Below are positions 37,283 through 45,968 of a DNA stretch of 64,000 nucleotides, one piece after another (positions within the stretch are counted from its first letter, which is position 1; each line of letters opens with the position of its first letter). The DNA is from Arthrobacter luteolus NBRC 107841. Its GTDB lineage: Bacteria > Actinomycetota > Actinomycetes > Actinomycetales > Micrococcaceae. The position numbers and the translations under genes were made by a program. The notes beneath the pieces were generated by a model. It did not search any database. It was not told the origin of the DNA and worked only from the letters and a program-made list of their open reading frames with translations. The stretch covers positions 186,001 through 250,000 of the forward strand of contig NZ_BCQM01000005.1 in NCBI RefSeq assembly GCF_001552075.1. Direction: 5' to 3'.

Positions 37283-38401
37283 GTGAAGGTATTCCGCTTT
37301 GGCCGCACCGCGGCCGTTCTCTCGGTGGCAGCACTGTCCCTGGCCGCATGCGGCAGCGACAACGCCACCGACGCCGCCGGCACTGAAACTTCTGCCTCCG
37401 CCTCGACCGTCTCGGGAACACTGTCCGGCGTCGGCGCCAGTTCACAGGCCTCGGCCATGGATGCCTGGATTGCAGGGTTTAGTGCCGCGCACCCCGGCGC
37501 GTCCGTCCAGTATTCACCGGATGGTTCCGGTGCCGGACGGGAGGCCCTGCTGGCCGGCGGTGCGCAGTTCGCCGGCTCGGACGCCTACCTGAAGGATGAG
37601 GAAGCTGCCGCGTCGCAGAAGGTCTGCGGTCCGGACGGCGCCTTCAACGTTCCCGCCTACATCTCCCCGATTGCGATTGCCTTCAACCTGGACGGTGTGA
37701 AGGAACTGAACCTGGACGCCGCCACGATCGCCGGCATTTTCCGCGGAGAGATCAGCACCTGGAACGATCCGGCGATCGCCGGGCAGAACGAGGGCACCGA
37801 GCTGCCCGCCACACCGATCACCGTTGTCCACCGGGCAGATGACTCCGGAACCACCACTAACTTCACCGACTACCTCGCCGCCGCGGCTCCGGAGGTCTGG
37901 ACTACCGAGGCCGACGGCGAATGGCCGGCTGAACTCGACGGCCAGGAGAACGCGCAGGGCACCAGCGGCGTCGTCTCCGCGGCCAGCGCAACCAACGGCG
38001 CCATCACGTACGCCGATGCCTCCGCCGTCGGGAACATGGGCAAGGTATCGGTCAAGGTGGGCGACGAGTACGTTGCCTACACCTCCGACGCCGCGGCCAA
38101 GGCCGTCGAGGCCTCCACTCCGGTCACCGGCGAAGGCCGTCCGGACGTTGACATGGCGATGGATCTGGCCCGCGACACCACGGAATCCGGCGCCTACCCT
38201 GTGGTTTTGGTCTCCTACCACATCTACTGCACCACCTACCAGGACCAGGAGACCGTGGATTTGATCAAGGCTTTTGGTGAGTACGTGGTGAGCGAAGAGG
38301 GACAGGCTGCAGCTTCCGACGCCGCCGGCAATGCCCCGCTGTCCGCTAACCTGCAGGAGCAGGCCGTCAAGGCCCTCCAATCCATCAAGGTCGCTTCCTA
38401 A
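37283..38401 (+). CDS. pstS: Phosphate ABC transporter substrate-binding lipoprotein
   Basis: A 372-residue phosphate-binding lipoprotein. A basic, hydrophobic signal peptide ends in the lipobox LAAC with Cys23 as the lipid-attachment site. Downstream, phosphate-binding segments include GVGASSQASAMDAWI, YSPDGSGAGREALLAGGAQFAGSDA and VVHRADDSGTTTNFTDYL. GTG start. First gene of pstS-pstC-pstA-pstB. A hairpin after pstS suggests the usual excess of pstS over the other subunits. Confidence 0.96.
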   Translation: MKVFRFGRTAAVLSVAALSLAACGSDNATDAAGTETSASASTVSGTLSGVGASSQASAMDAWIAGFSAAHPGASVQYSPDGSGAGREALLAGGAQFAGSDAYLKDEEAAASQKVCGPDGAFNVPAYISPIAIAFNLDGVKELNLDAATIAGIFRGEISTWNDPAIAGQNEGTELPATPITVVHRADDSGTTTNFTDYLAAAAPEVWTTEADGEWPAELDGQENAQGTSGVVSAASATNGAITYADASAVGNMGKVSVKVGDEYVAYTSDAAAKAVEASTPVTGEGRPDVDMAMDLARDTTESGAYPVVLVSYHIYCTTYQDQETVDLIKAFGEYVVSEEGQAAASDAAGNAPLSANLQEQAVKALQSIKVAS

Positions 38402-38421
38402 TACCCGGCCAGCCGAGGCAG

Positions 38422-38455
38422 GCCCCCGCACAGCGCCACGGCGCACTGCGGGGGC
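38422..38455 (+). terminator. pstS-pstC intercistronic hairpin
   Basis: A long stem (38422-38436 with 38441-38455) broken by a 2-bp internal mismatch, about 20 bp after the pstS stop, followed by ATTTG. Probably a partial terminator or mRNA-stabilising structure. Confidence 0.6.
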
Positions 38456-38571
38456 ATTTGCCCCGCCAGGGAGCCAGCTTGAAGTTCACCGGCTGACAGT
38501 GAAAACTGGCGAGTGCGGTGTCTTGTCCACAGGTGAAGCAAGTTGCCAACAATTGTTCGAAGGGTTGTGCA

Positions 38572-39504
38572 GTGTCAAGCAAGTCAATACAGGGCGCCGG
38601 CGGTGCCGGACGTGCAGGAGACAAGGTCTTCTCCGGCATCACACTGCTGGCGGGTTGCCTGATCCTGACTGTCCTGTTCGCGGTGGCTGCGTTCCTGCTC
38701 TGGCAGGCGCTTCCCACCTTCACCGCCCCCTCGTCGGAGATCTCGGGCGGCTCAGGCTTCTTCACCTACATCTTCCCGCTGGTCATCGGTACGGTCATCG
38801 CGGCCGCGATCGCACTGCTGATCGCCACCCCGGTGGGAATCGGCGTCGCGCTCTTTATCTCGCACTACGCGCCGCGCCGGCTCGCGCAGAGCCTCGGCTA
38901 CGTCGTAGACCTGCTGGCAGCGATCCCTTCCGTGGTGTACGGCGCCTGGGGCATGACCGTCCTGGCACCGGCCCTCGTGGGGCCGTATAACTGGCTGGCC
39001 GAGAACGCCGGCTGGATCCCGCTTTTCGCCGGACCCGCAAGCCAGACCGGCAAGACCATGCTGACCGCCGGCGTCGTGCTGGCCGTGATGGTCCTGCCGA
39101 TCATCACCTCCCTGACCCGGGAAATTTTCCTGCAGACGCCGAAACTGCATGAGGAAGCCGCCCTGGCCATGGGTGCCACGCGCTGGGAAATGATCCGCAT
39201 GGCCGTGCTGCCCTTCGCCCGGCCCGGCATCATCAGCGCCGTGATGCTTGGACTCGGCCGCGCCCTGGGCGAGACCATGGCCGTGGCCCTGGTGCTCTCC
39301 TCCGGCGGGCTGATCGCCAGCCTGATCAGGCCGGGAAACCAGACCATCGCCGCCGAAATTGCCCTGAACTTCCCCGAGGCCTACGGACTGCGGCTGTCTG
39401 AGCTGATCGCCGCCGGCCTGGTCCTGTTCGTGATCACCCTGATCGTCAACGTGATTGCCCGCTGGATCATCAGCCGCCACAAAGAATTCTCGGGAGCCAA
39501 CTGA
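38572..39504 (+). CDS. pstC: Phosphate ABC transporter permease PstC
   Basis: A 310-residue inner-membrane permease with about six membrane helices and the binding-protein-dependent transport motif EEAALAMGATRWEMIRMAVLP (coupling helix contacting PstB). The N-terminus carries a hydrophilic 20-residue leader before the first helix. GTG 38572 is chosen; the frame opens earlier but without a reasonable ribosome-binding site. Its TGA overlaps the pstA ATG (ATGA-type 1-bp overlap). Confidence 0.95.
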   Translation: MSSKSIQGAGGAGRAGDKVFSGITLLAGCLILTVLFAVAAFLLWQALPTFTAPSSEISGGSGFFTYIFPLVIGTVIAAAIALLIATPVGIGVALFISHYAPRRLAQSLGYVVDLLAAIPSVVYGAWGMTVLAPALVGPYNWLAENAGWIPLFAGPASQTGKTMLTAGVVLAVMVLPIITSLTREIFLQTPKLHEEAALAMGATRWEMIRMAVLPFARPGIISAVMLGLGRALGETMAVALVLSSGGLIASLIRPGNQTIAAEIALNFPEAYGLRLSELIAAGLVLFVITLIVNVIARWIISRHKEFSGAN

Positions 39505-40604
39505 TGATTGAGACCACCCTGACCCGTTCTTCCGCCCTGACCAAGAACAAGCTCCCCGGCTACGCGATGTGGGCCGTGCTGGCCGCGTCGATCGTGCTGG
39601 GAGCGGCGCTCTCTGCGCTGCTGGGGTTCCATGTTGCGTCGTTCGCCATTTTTGCCGCGCTTCTCTTCGTGGCCGGCAGCACCATCGTGACCCGGATGGT
39701 GGAAGGCAGCCGGCGCGCCACCGACCGGTTTGCCACCAACCTGATCTACGGCGCCTTCATCCTGGCCCTGGTACCGCTCATCTCGGTCATCTTCACCGTG
39801 CTGGTCCGGGGCCTGCCCGGACTGAGCCCGGACTTCCTGCTGACCTCCATGGGCGGCATGACCGGAACGGTGGATAACAACACTGCCGAGACCGGCGGGC
39901 CCGTCCTGGGCGGTGCCTACCACGCGATCATGGGCACGCTGCTGATCACGCTGTGGGCCACCATCATCTCCGTGCCGATCGGCCTGCTGACCGCCGTCTA
40001 CCTGGTGGAATACAGCCGGGGCGGCCCCCTGGCCCGGGCCATCACCTTCTTCGTGGACGTGATGACCGGCATCCCGTCCATCGTGGCCGGCCTGTTCGCC
40101 GCCGCGTTCTTCGGGCTGCTCTTCGGTCCCGGAACCCGCACCGGCTTCGTCGCCGCCGTCGCGCTGTCCGTCCTGATGATTCCCGTGGTGGTGCGTTCCA
40201 CCGAGGAAATGCTGAAGATCGTTCCCAACGAACTGCGCGAAGCCGCCTACGCCCTGGGTGTGAGGAAGTGGCGGACCATCCTGAAGATCGTGGTTCCCAC
40301 CGCCATCTCCGGCATCGCCTCCGGCGTCACCCTGGCCATCGCCCGCGTGATCGGCGAAACCGCGCCGCTGCTGGTGACCGCCGGGTTCGTGAACACCATC
40401 AACCTGAATGTCTTCGCCGGCTGGATGTCCAGCCTGCCGACGTTTATCTACCGCCAGCTGATGAGCCCCACCTCGCCCACCAACACTGACCCGAGCACCC
40501 AGCGCGCCTGGGCTGCGGCGCTGCTGCTGATCGTCATGGTGATGCTGCTGAACCTCGGCGCCCGCCTCGTTGCCCGGATCTTCGCACCCAAGACCGGCCG
40601 CTGA
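39504..40604 (+). CDS. pstA: Phosphate ABC transporter permease PstA
   Basis: A 366-residue permease partner of PstC with about seven to eight membrane helices. It is longer than the E. coli protein because of extra N-terminal hydrophobic segments (about residues 20-70). The coupling motif is [21 protein letters not shown]. Other family segments are [19 protein letters not shown] and [15 protein letters not shown]. Starts at the last base of the pstC stop. Confidence 0.95.
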   Translation: MIETTLTRSSALTKNKLPGYAMWAVLAASIVLGAALSALLGFHVASFAIFAALLFVAGSTIVTRMVEGSRRATDRFATNLIYGAFILALVPLISVIFTVLVRGLPGLSPDFLLTSMGGMTGTVDNNTAETGGPVLGGAYHAIMGTLLITLWATIISVPIGLLTAVYLVEYSRGGPLARAITFFVDVMTGIPSIVAGLFAAAFFGLLFGPGTRTGFVAAVALSVLMIPVVVRSTEEMLKIVPNELREAAYALGVRKWRTILKIVVPTAISGIASGVTLAIARVIGETAPLLVTAGFVNTINLNVFAGWMSSLPTFIYRQLMSPTSPTNTDPSTQRAWAAALLLIVMVMLLNLGARLVARIFAPKTGR

Positions 40605-40681
40605 CCCTCCAGACCCGGCCGCTGCGGCGGCACCGGAGAATCCGCCTGGATGCTCCACCGGAAAAGAACAGAAGGAAACAC

Positions 40682-41461
40682 ATGTCCAAGCGAATCGACG
40701 TCAAGGGCCTCAACGTCTTCTACGGCGACTTCCTGGCGGTCGAAGACGTCAGCATCAAGATGGAACCGCGTTCGGTAACGGCGTTCATTGGCCCTTCCGG
40801 CTGCGGCAAGTCCACCTTCCTGCGCACCCTGAACCGCATGCACGAGGTCCTGCCCGGAGCACGGGTCGAGGGCGAGGTGCTGCTCGACGGCGAGAACCTG
40901 TACGGCCCCGGGGTTGACCCGGTGACCGTCCGCAGCCACATCGGCATGGTGTTCCAGCGGCCCAACCCGTTCCCCACCATGTCTATCCGGGACAACGTGC
41001 TGGCCGGGGTGAAGCTGAACAACAAGCGGATTTCCAAGTCCGACGCCGATGACCTGGTGGAGAAGTCACTGACCGGAGCCAACCTGTGGAAGGAAGTCCG
41101 GGACCGCCTGGACAAGCCCGGTTCCGGCCTCTCCGGCGGACAGCAGCAGCGCCTGTGCATCGCGCGGGCGATCGCGGTGTCCCCCGAGGTGATCCTCATG
41201 GACGAGCCGTGCTCCGCCCTGGACCCCATTTCCACGCTGGCCATCGAGGACCTGATCGAGGAGCTCAAGAGCGACTACACGGTCGTGATCGTCACGCACA
41301 ACATGCAGCAGGCCGCCCGCGTTTCGGACAAGACGGCGTTCTTCAACATCGCCGGCACCGGCAAGCCCGGCAAGCTGATCGAATATGACGACACCACGGT
41401 GATCTTCAACAACCCGACGGTCAAGGCCACCGAGGACTACGTCTCCGGACGCTTCGGATAA
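40682..41461 (+). CDS. pstB: Phosphate ABC transporter ATPase PstB
   Basis: A 259-residue ATPase. Walker A is [17 protein letters not shown], the ABC signature [14 protein letters not shown], Walker [14 protein letters not shown], and the switch histidine lies in [15 protein letters not shown]. The Q-loop region [15 protein letters not shown] is the hallmark of phosphate importers. AGAAGGAAA precedes the ATG. A perfect 14-bp hairpin follows. No phoU directly follows; a DUF47 protein of the convergent operon may play the PhoU-like part. Confidence 0.98.
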   Translation: MSKRIDVKGLNVFYGDFLAVEDVSIKMEPRSVTAFIGPSGCGKSTFLRTLNRMHEVLPGARVEGEVLLDGENLYGPGVDPVTVRSHIGMVFQRPNPFPTMSIRDNVLAGVKLNNKRISKSDADDLVEKSLTGANLWKEVRDRLDKPGSGLSGGQQQRLCIARAIAVSPEVILMDEPCSALDPISTLAIEDLIEELKSDYTVVIVTHNMQQAARVSDKTAFFNIAGTGKPGKLIEYDDTTVIFNNPTVKATEDYVSGRFG

Positions 41462-41480
41462 AGCACGCACCAACGCACGC

Positions 41481-41513
41481 GCAGGACCGGACACCAGCTG
41501 TGTCCGGTCCTGC
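41481..41513. terminator. Terminator between pstB and pit
   Basis: Perfect 14-bp stem (41481-41494 with 41500-41513) with loop CAGCT, placed between convergent pstB and the Pit transporter gene, able to serve both. Confidence 0.7.
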
Positions 41514-41546
41514 GGTGTCTGGAGGGTCTTCTGCGGGGCGGGGAGG

Positions 41547-42557
41547 CTAGAGGAGCGGGCTGAGGGCCAGGAAGAAGATTCCGCCCAGCAGGGCTGCCGC
41601 AGGCGCCGTGATCAGCCAGGTGCCCAGGATGTTGCGCAGCGGAATAAAGCGGACGGCGGCAAAGCGGCGGTTCGCTCCGGCGCCGACAATCGCCGCCGTC
41701 ATGGTCTGGGTGCTGGAGAGCGGGATGTGCAGCCACAATCCGCCCAGGAACAGCATTCCGGTGGCCACCGCCTGGGCGCTCATACCCCGCAGCGGATCGA
41801 TCCGCACCAGCCGGTAGCCCAGGGTATGGGTGATCCGCCACCCGCCGAACAGCGACCCGGCGGCCAGGGCGGTGCCGGCAAAAACCTGCACGCCCCAGGG
41901 AATTTCCCCGCCGGTCGAGTATCCCGCCGCCACGAGGCCGAGCACCAGGACTGCCATGGTCCGCTGCCCGTCCTGCATCCCGTGGCCCAGCGAGAACGCC
42001 GCGGAAAGCACTGACTGCGCAATGCGGTTCCCGGCGTCGCCGCGCCGCAGCGAGCTGTACCGCATCAGCCACATCACCGGGTAGACCAGCAGATAGGCCA
42101 GCACGAAGGCAAGGACGGGGGAGAGCAGCAGCGGCAGGGCGATCTGGTCCCAGAGCATCCGGAAGGATTCAGCGATGCTGGGTCCGCCCACCAGTGCGGA
42201 TGCGGCTCCGGAGCCCACAATGCCGCCCACCAGGGCATGTGTTGAGGAGGACGGCATCCGCCGCCACCAGGTCCACAGGCCCCACGCGCAGGCCGAGGCG
42301 AGCCCGGCCATCAGGATCCCCAGGCCGCTGCTGCCCGGGGGCAGCTTCACGAACAGATCCGCCAGGACCAGCGCCAGGGCGGTGCTCATCAGCGCGCCCA
42401 GGAGGTTGAAAACGCTGGCCAGCACGACGGCGACGCCCGGTGTCAGGGCACGTGTCCGCACTGCTGCGGCAACCGAATTGGAGACGTCGTGGAAGCCGTT
42501 GATGAAGGCGTAACACCCCGCGAAGGCGAACACGGCGACGAGCAGTGCGGTGGTCAA
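41547..42557 (-). CDS. Low-affinity inorganic phosphate transporter (PiT family)
   Basis: A 336-residue membrane protein with about ten hydrophobic segments. The two inverted PHO4 signatures are visible: NGFHDVSNSVAAAVRTRAL near the N-terminus and GHGMQDGQRTMAV plus PLSSTQTMTAAIVGAG in the second half. It imports phosphate (or metal-phosphate) driven by the proton or sodium gradient. The start is TTG at 42557, 1 bp after the DUF47 stop, so translation is likely coupled; no ATG or GTG lies nearby that keeps the first helix. Confidence 0.9.
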   Translation of the reverse strand: MTTALLVAVFAFAGCYAFINGFHDVSNSVAAAVRTRALTPGVAVVLASVFNLLGALMSTALALVLADLFVKLPPGSSGLGILMAGLASACAWGLWTWWRRMPSSSTHALVGGIVGSGAASALVGGPSIAESFRMLWDQIALPLLLSPVLAFVLAYLLVYPVMWLMRYSSLRRGDAGNRIAQSVLSAAFSLGHGMQDGQRTMAVLVLGLVAAGYSTGGEIPWGVQVFAGTALAAGSLFGGWRITHTLGYRLVRIDPLRGMSAQAVATGMLFLGGLWLHIPLSSTQTMTAAIVGAGANRRFAAVRFIPLRNILGTWLITAPAAALLGGIFFLALSPLL

Positions 42558-42558
42558 C

Positions 42559-43176
42559 CTACGATTCCCGCACGAGGATGTTGCCGACGTAGGTGCCGAC
42601 CCGGCGCAGTTCCTTCGACGCCGCTGCGAGCTGGTCGGCCAGGTCCCGGTGGCGGATGTAGGACAGCGCCTTGTGGTCGTTCATCAACTCGGCGAGCCAC
42701 ATCCGGTGGGTCCGCTCCACGCGCTTGCTCAGGCGCAGCATTTCGATCCAGTAGTCTTCCAGGTCTTCGAGGGAAGCCAGGGTGCGCATCGCGGCCACGG
42801 TCAGTTCGGACTGCCGGCCCAGTACTTCGAGCTGTTCGGCGGCCCGCCGGGAAACGTGCGTCAGCTTGTACAGCGAAATGATCTCGGCGGCACTGTCCAG
42901 CCGCTCCATGACGGCCAGCAGAATGAGGGAAAGGTCGTAGAGGTCCTCGCGGGGCAGCGGATTAATGAAGCTGGTCCGCATCTGCGTCATCAGGGCGAAA
43001 TGCAGCTCAGTGGTTTCCGCCTCCAGAGTGTGGAGCTCTTCGGCGAGCCGCGGGAACTCCGCGGGTTCGGCTCCCAAAGCCTCGGAGAGCGTAGCGGTGC
43101 CTCGGACGGCTTGTACCGCCATGCGGGAAAGAAGGTCCAGGCCGGCGCTTTCCTGCGGGAACAGCCGGAGTTTCAT
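42559..43176 (-). CDS. DUF47 (PhoU-like) family protein
   Basis: A 205-residue helical protein of the DUF47/PhoU-like family, starting MKLRLFPQESAGLDLLSRMA and containing the acidic repeats EAETTELHFALMTQMRTSFINPLPREDLYDLSLIL, characteristic of this family. Such proteins are encoded directly upstream of Pit transporters and are thought to regulate them. Here its gene is the first of a two-gene DUF47-pit operon with only 1 bp between them. Confidence 0.9.
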   Translation of the reverse strand: MKLRLFPQESAGLDLLSRMAVQAVRGTATLSEALGAEPAEFPRLAEELHTLEAETTELHFALMTQMRTSFINPLPREDLYDLSLILLAVMERLDSAAEIISLYKLTHVSRRAAEQLEVLGRQSELTVAAMRTLASLEDLEDYWIEMLRLSKRVERTHRMWLAELMNDHKALSYIRHRDLADQLAAASKELRRVGTYVGNILVRES

Positions 43177-43400
43177 CGGACAGGCCGGGTGCGCTGGGAG
43201 CTCATCACACCGGTAAGAATATCCGATGGAGAAGATGTGAACGGTGCCGGACCGGGAGCGCCTCTCGGCGGAAGGCCGCTCGAAGCGGCTCTAAGTTGAA
43301 GCCCGGGGGTTCCGCGGTCCGACACCAATTTCAGTTTTCTACTCCCTGTCCCCGATGTCAACTGGAGTGTCCACAGGCCTGGAAGCTGCCCGGGATGGGC

Positions 43401-44045
43401 TTAGTCCAGTTCTCCGCGGCGCCAGGCCTCGGCCGAATACTCCAGGTCCTCGGCGGTTACCACCAGCTGGCGGGCATTCCGGGTGAGTTCGGTGGCACGC
43501 GCGCTGTTGCCTGCTTCCGCCGAGTCCGCGTGGTGGGTTTCGCCAAGGGACACAACCCGGCAGAACGCGGCGAAACGTTCCAGGGCGACGTCGAAGTCCC
43601 CCTTGAAGGCGCCGGACAGGATGGTGTCCGCCATGGCCCGCACTTCGTCCGCCCCCAGGGGTTCGGCCACGCCTGCCACCACCTTGGAGACCTGTGCGGC
43701 TTCCTTGCCGGCGGCATACAACGCGGCAACACGTTCCGGGTTCTGCTGGACGGCGGCGCGCAGGGCGTAGAGCCGCCAGAGGGCTCCGGGCAGGGAGCGC
43801 GCCGGGCTGGTCGCCCAGATCTCCGCCACGGCTTCGAGCCCCTGCTGGTCTGCCAGTTCCACCAGGCGGCGCGTGACCTCGGGATCGTCACTTTCCCGTC
43901 CATGGTGGACCAGGGCCTGGGCCGCCAGATGGGCGGCCTCGGAAACCCGGGCAGGGTCCGCACCGCCGGGATGGTTGGCGAAGTCCATGGGTGCATAGAG
44001 TTTCGGCTTGTGATGGCGGGGGGCTGATGAATCCGGCTCACTCAT
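43401..44045 (-). CDS. Conserved hypothetical protein
   Basis: A 214-residue soluble, largely helical protein starting MSEPDSSAPRHHKPKLYAPM. Segments such as LPGALWRLYALRAAVQQNP and RFAAFCRVVSLGETHHADSA suggest an alpha-helical repeat-like fold. I do not recognise the family with confidence, nor see a catalytic motif, signal peptide or membrane segment. It is monocistronic, between the Pit operon promoter region and the tRNA-Lys gene. Confidence 0.65.
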   Translation of the reverse strand: MSEPDSSAPRHHKPKLYAPMDFANHPGGADPARVSEAAHLAAQALVHHGRESDDPEVTRRLVELADQQGLEAVAEIWATSPARSLPGALWRLYALRAAVQQNPERVAALYAAGKEAAQVSKVVAGVAEPLGADEVRAMADTILSGAFKGDFDVALERFAAFCRVVSLGETHHADSAEAGNSARATELTRNARQLVVTAEDLEYSAEAWRRGELD

Positions 44046-44241
44046 GTTTTGAGAATACTCCCGCCGGCACAGGGAATCGAGGCGGCTGCCCGCAGCCGGA
44101 GTCCGGCCGGAGGGACAGCCGAAAGGGGCATCCCTGGACGGGCGGAGGAGGTTTCCGCGTTTCCTCGGCGGTGCGATAAAGTGGGAAAGTCAACACGGCA
44201 GGTGTGTTCCGTTTTTGGGCAGCACCTGGTTTTGTTGGTGG

Positions 44242-44314
44242 GGGCCTTTAGCTCAGTTGGTAGAGCATCGGACTTTTAATCCGTGGGTCGTGGGTTCGAG
44301 CCCCACAGGGCCCA
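44242..44314 (+). tRNA. tRNA-Lys (anticodon UUU)
   Basis: A 73-nt tRNA. The acceptor stem GGGCCTT pairs with AGGGCCC (one G-U pair), the D arm contains AGCTCAGTTGGTAGAGC, the anticodon loop CTTTTAA has TTT at 44275-44277, and the T arm is GTGGG-TTCGAGC-CCCAC. The discriminator base is A at 44314 and the CCA end is not encoded. A perfect 18-bp hairpin terminator follows 10 bp later. Confidence 0.96.
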
Positions 44315-44323
44315 CCCCTTGTT

Positions 44324-44362
44324 GGATGTTCAAACCTGCGGTGCCCGCAGGTTTGAACATCC
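44324..44362 (+). terminator. tRNA-Lys terminator
   Basis: Perfect 18-bp stem (44324-44341 with 44345-44362) with loop TGC, 9 bp beyond the tRNA. On the other strand it lies downstream of the WYL regulator, so it may be bidirectional. Confidence 0.75.
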
Positions 44363-44369
44363 TCACTTG

Positions 44370-44405
44370 CCGGTACCTCATTCACCGGCACCTCACTCAC
44401 CGGCA
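44370..44405. repeat. 15-bp short tandem repeat
   Basis: CCGGTACCTCATTCA, CCGGCACCTCACTCA and a third partial copy CCGGCAC, starting at 44370, 44385 and 44400, between the tRNA terminator and the end of the WYL regulator gene. The stop codon of the regulator lies inside the second unit. No function is evident. Confidence 0.6.
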
Positions 44406-45091
44406 CTGTGCACGGACCTGGCCGCTGCTGGGGGAACACCAATCTCCTGGATGGTGTGGCCGGAACAACGCGTCCTCGTCACGTTGGCCTGCTCAATGCG
44501 CGTCACGAGGAACCAGCGCATTTCATTCCGCAGCTGACACCAGCCGATCAGATACCACCGGCCGTTTGTGGACCCGAAAATAACCGGCTCGACGTCGCGG
44601 GTGGTCTTTTCCCCGGACTGCGAAATGTAGCGGATCCGCACAACATATTGATCGGCCATGGCCTCCTCAAGGGCCGATCTGACGGCCCGCGCCGGAGCCG
44701 GTCCGCTGTTGACCCAGACGCGGCTCGCGAGCTCGTCGGCCTGCTTCCGGGTCCGGGGGTCAAGGACATCCAGGATCTTCCGGATGCCGGCCGAGGCCAG
44801 GTCAGCATAGGGGGCATCGGGGGCTGCCGAGACTGCCGCAAGGAGCGCCACGGCCTGGGACGGGGTCAAACTGATCGGCGGGAGATTGGACCGGGTGCTC
44901 AGGCCGTATCCGCCGCCGGGGCCGGGGCGCGACCAGATCGGCGCGCCGCTGTTCTCAAGCGCGTCGAGGTCCCGCTTGATCGTCCGCACCGAAACGCCAA
45001 ACTCACTTGCCAGCCGGTCCGCCGTGCACCCTCGGGTACCGCTGCGCCGCAGCATCTCCGATAATGCGTGGAGCCGCTCTGCTCTTTTCAT
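44393..45091 (-). CDS. YafY/DeoR-type HTH and WYL domain regulator
   Basis: A 232-residue transcription regulator: N-terminal winged HTH (RLHALSEMLRRSGTRGCTADRLASEFGVSVRTIKRDL), then a WYL domain (about residues 140-220; RWYLIGWCQLRNEMRWFLVTRI carries the WYL-type core). WYL proteins sense ligands, often nucleic acids or metabolites. It is divergent from the alpha/beta hydrolase gene with a 73-bp shared control region, so that hydrolase is the likely target. The pair resembles many regulator/enzyme couples of actinobacteria. Confidence 0.85.
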   Translation of the reverse strand: MKRAERLHALSEMLRRSGTRGCTADRLASEFGVSVRTIKRDLDALENSGAPIWSRPGPGGGYGLSTRSNLPPISLTPSQAVALLAAVSAAPDAPYADLASAGIRKILDVLDPRTRKQADELASRVWVNSGPAPARAVRSALEEAMADQYVVRIRYISQSGEKTTRDVEPVIFGSTNGRWYLIGWCQLRNEMRWFLVTRIEQANVTRTRCSGHTIQEIGVPPAAARSVHSAGE

Positions 45092-45164
45092 GTCTCAACC
45101 TCCAGCCAAATCATGCCAGAAATAGTGACAGGCAGCTGTCCACCAGGCCTGCGATGATCGTGGC

Positions 45165-45902
45165 ATGACGACTGATTTGTATAGCCCAACTATCCTTCTG
45201 ATCCCCGGACACTGGCTGGGGGCCTGGGCGTGGGACGACGTCCTGGAACACCTGACTGGCCTGGGCCGGCGGGCTGTTCCGATCACCTTGCCCGGACTCG
45301 ACGCGACAGATCCGGAAAGGGCGTCCAGGACCCTCGGGGATCAAGCCGCGGCAATCGAGCAGGCCGTGGCGAGTGAAACCGGCCCGGTGATCATCGTTGC
45401 CCACAGCGGAGCGAATGCCCCGGTGAGCCTCGTTCTCGACCGGCTCCCCAACCTGATCCGCAGGGTGATCTGGGTCGACAGCGGCCCGGTCTCGTCCGGC
45501 ACCGTGTTCGCCCCCGGAGCGGACATGGAAGAGCTTCCGCTGCCGCCCTTCGAAGTGCTCGGACAGCAAGCCAGTCTCGAAGGCCTCGGCGCCGGAGTTC
45601 TTGAGCGTTTCCGGACCCGGGCAGTCCCCGAGCCCGGACCCGTGCTGCGCGAGTCAGTGGAACTGAGCAGCGAGGCACGCTTTGAGGTGCCGGCCACCAT
45701 CATCTGCTGCTCTCTTCCGAGCTCACAGATGATGGAGCTGGCCACCGCCGGCAATCCCATGTTCGCCGACGTTGCCAGGCTCCGGAACCTGGACCTTCTC
45801 GACCTCCCGACAGGCCACTGGCCGATGTGGAGCCGTCCCGCGGATCTTGCAGCAGTTATCGCAGAGGCGTCCCAGTCCAGCGAAAGGTCCCAGTCCAGCT
45901 AA
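45165..45902 (+). CDS. Alpha/beta hydrolase
   Basis: A 245-residue alpha/beta hydrolase starting with the oxyanion-hole region ILLIPGHWLGAWAWDDV. The nucleophile elbow is VAHSGANAP (a variant AHSGA) and the catalytic histidine lies in PTGHWPMWS near the C-terminus. This is the small EstC-like esterase type. Substrate unknown. Divergent from the WYL regulator. The last residues repeat (SQSSERSQSS) as a low-complexity tail. Confidence 0.82.
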   Translation: MTTDLYSPTILLIPGHWLGAWAWDDVLEHLTGLGRRAVPITLPGLDATDPERASRTLGDQAAAIEQAVASETGPVIIVAHSGANAPVSLVLDRLPNLIRRVIWVDSGPVSSGTVFAPGADMEELPLPPFEVLGQQASLEGLGAGVLERFRTRAVPEPGPVLRESVELSSEARFEVPATIICCSLPSSQMMELATAGNPMFADVARLRNLDLLDLPTGHWPMWSRPADLAAVIAEASQSSERSQSS

Positions 45903-45910
45903 AGTGCGCG

Positions 45911-45941
45911 CCCGGGGCCGGCCGACCGGCTGGGCCCCGGG
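45911..45941. terminator. Hairpin between hydrolase and AlkZ-like genes
   Basis: A 9-bp CCCGGGGCC/GGCCCCGGG stem (45911-45919 with 45933-45941) over a GC-rich loop, then TATTT. It sits between convergent genes. Confidence 0.5.
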
Positions 45942-45968
45942 TATTTCACACCCCGGCATTTCAACGGA

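Noticed and set aside
44242-44400. Prophage or integrative-element attachment site at tRNA-Lys
   Set aside because: No integrase gene and no second copy of the tRNA 3' end could be found in the window.
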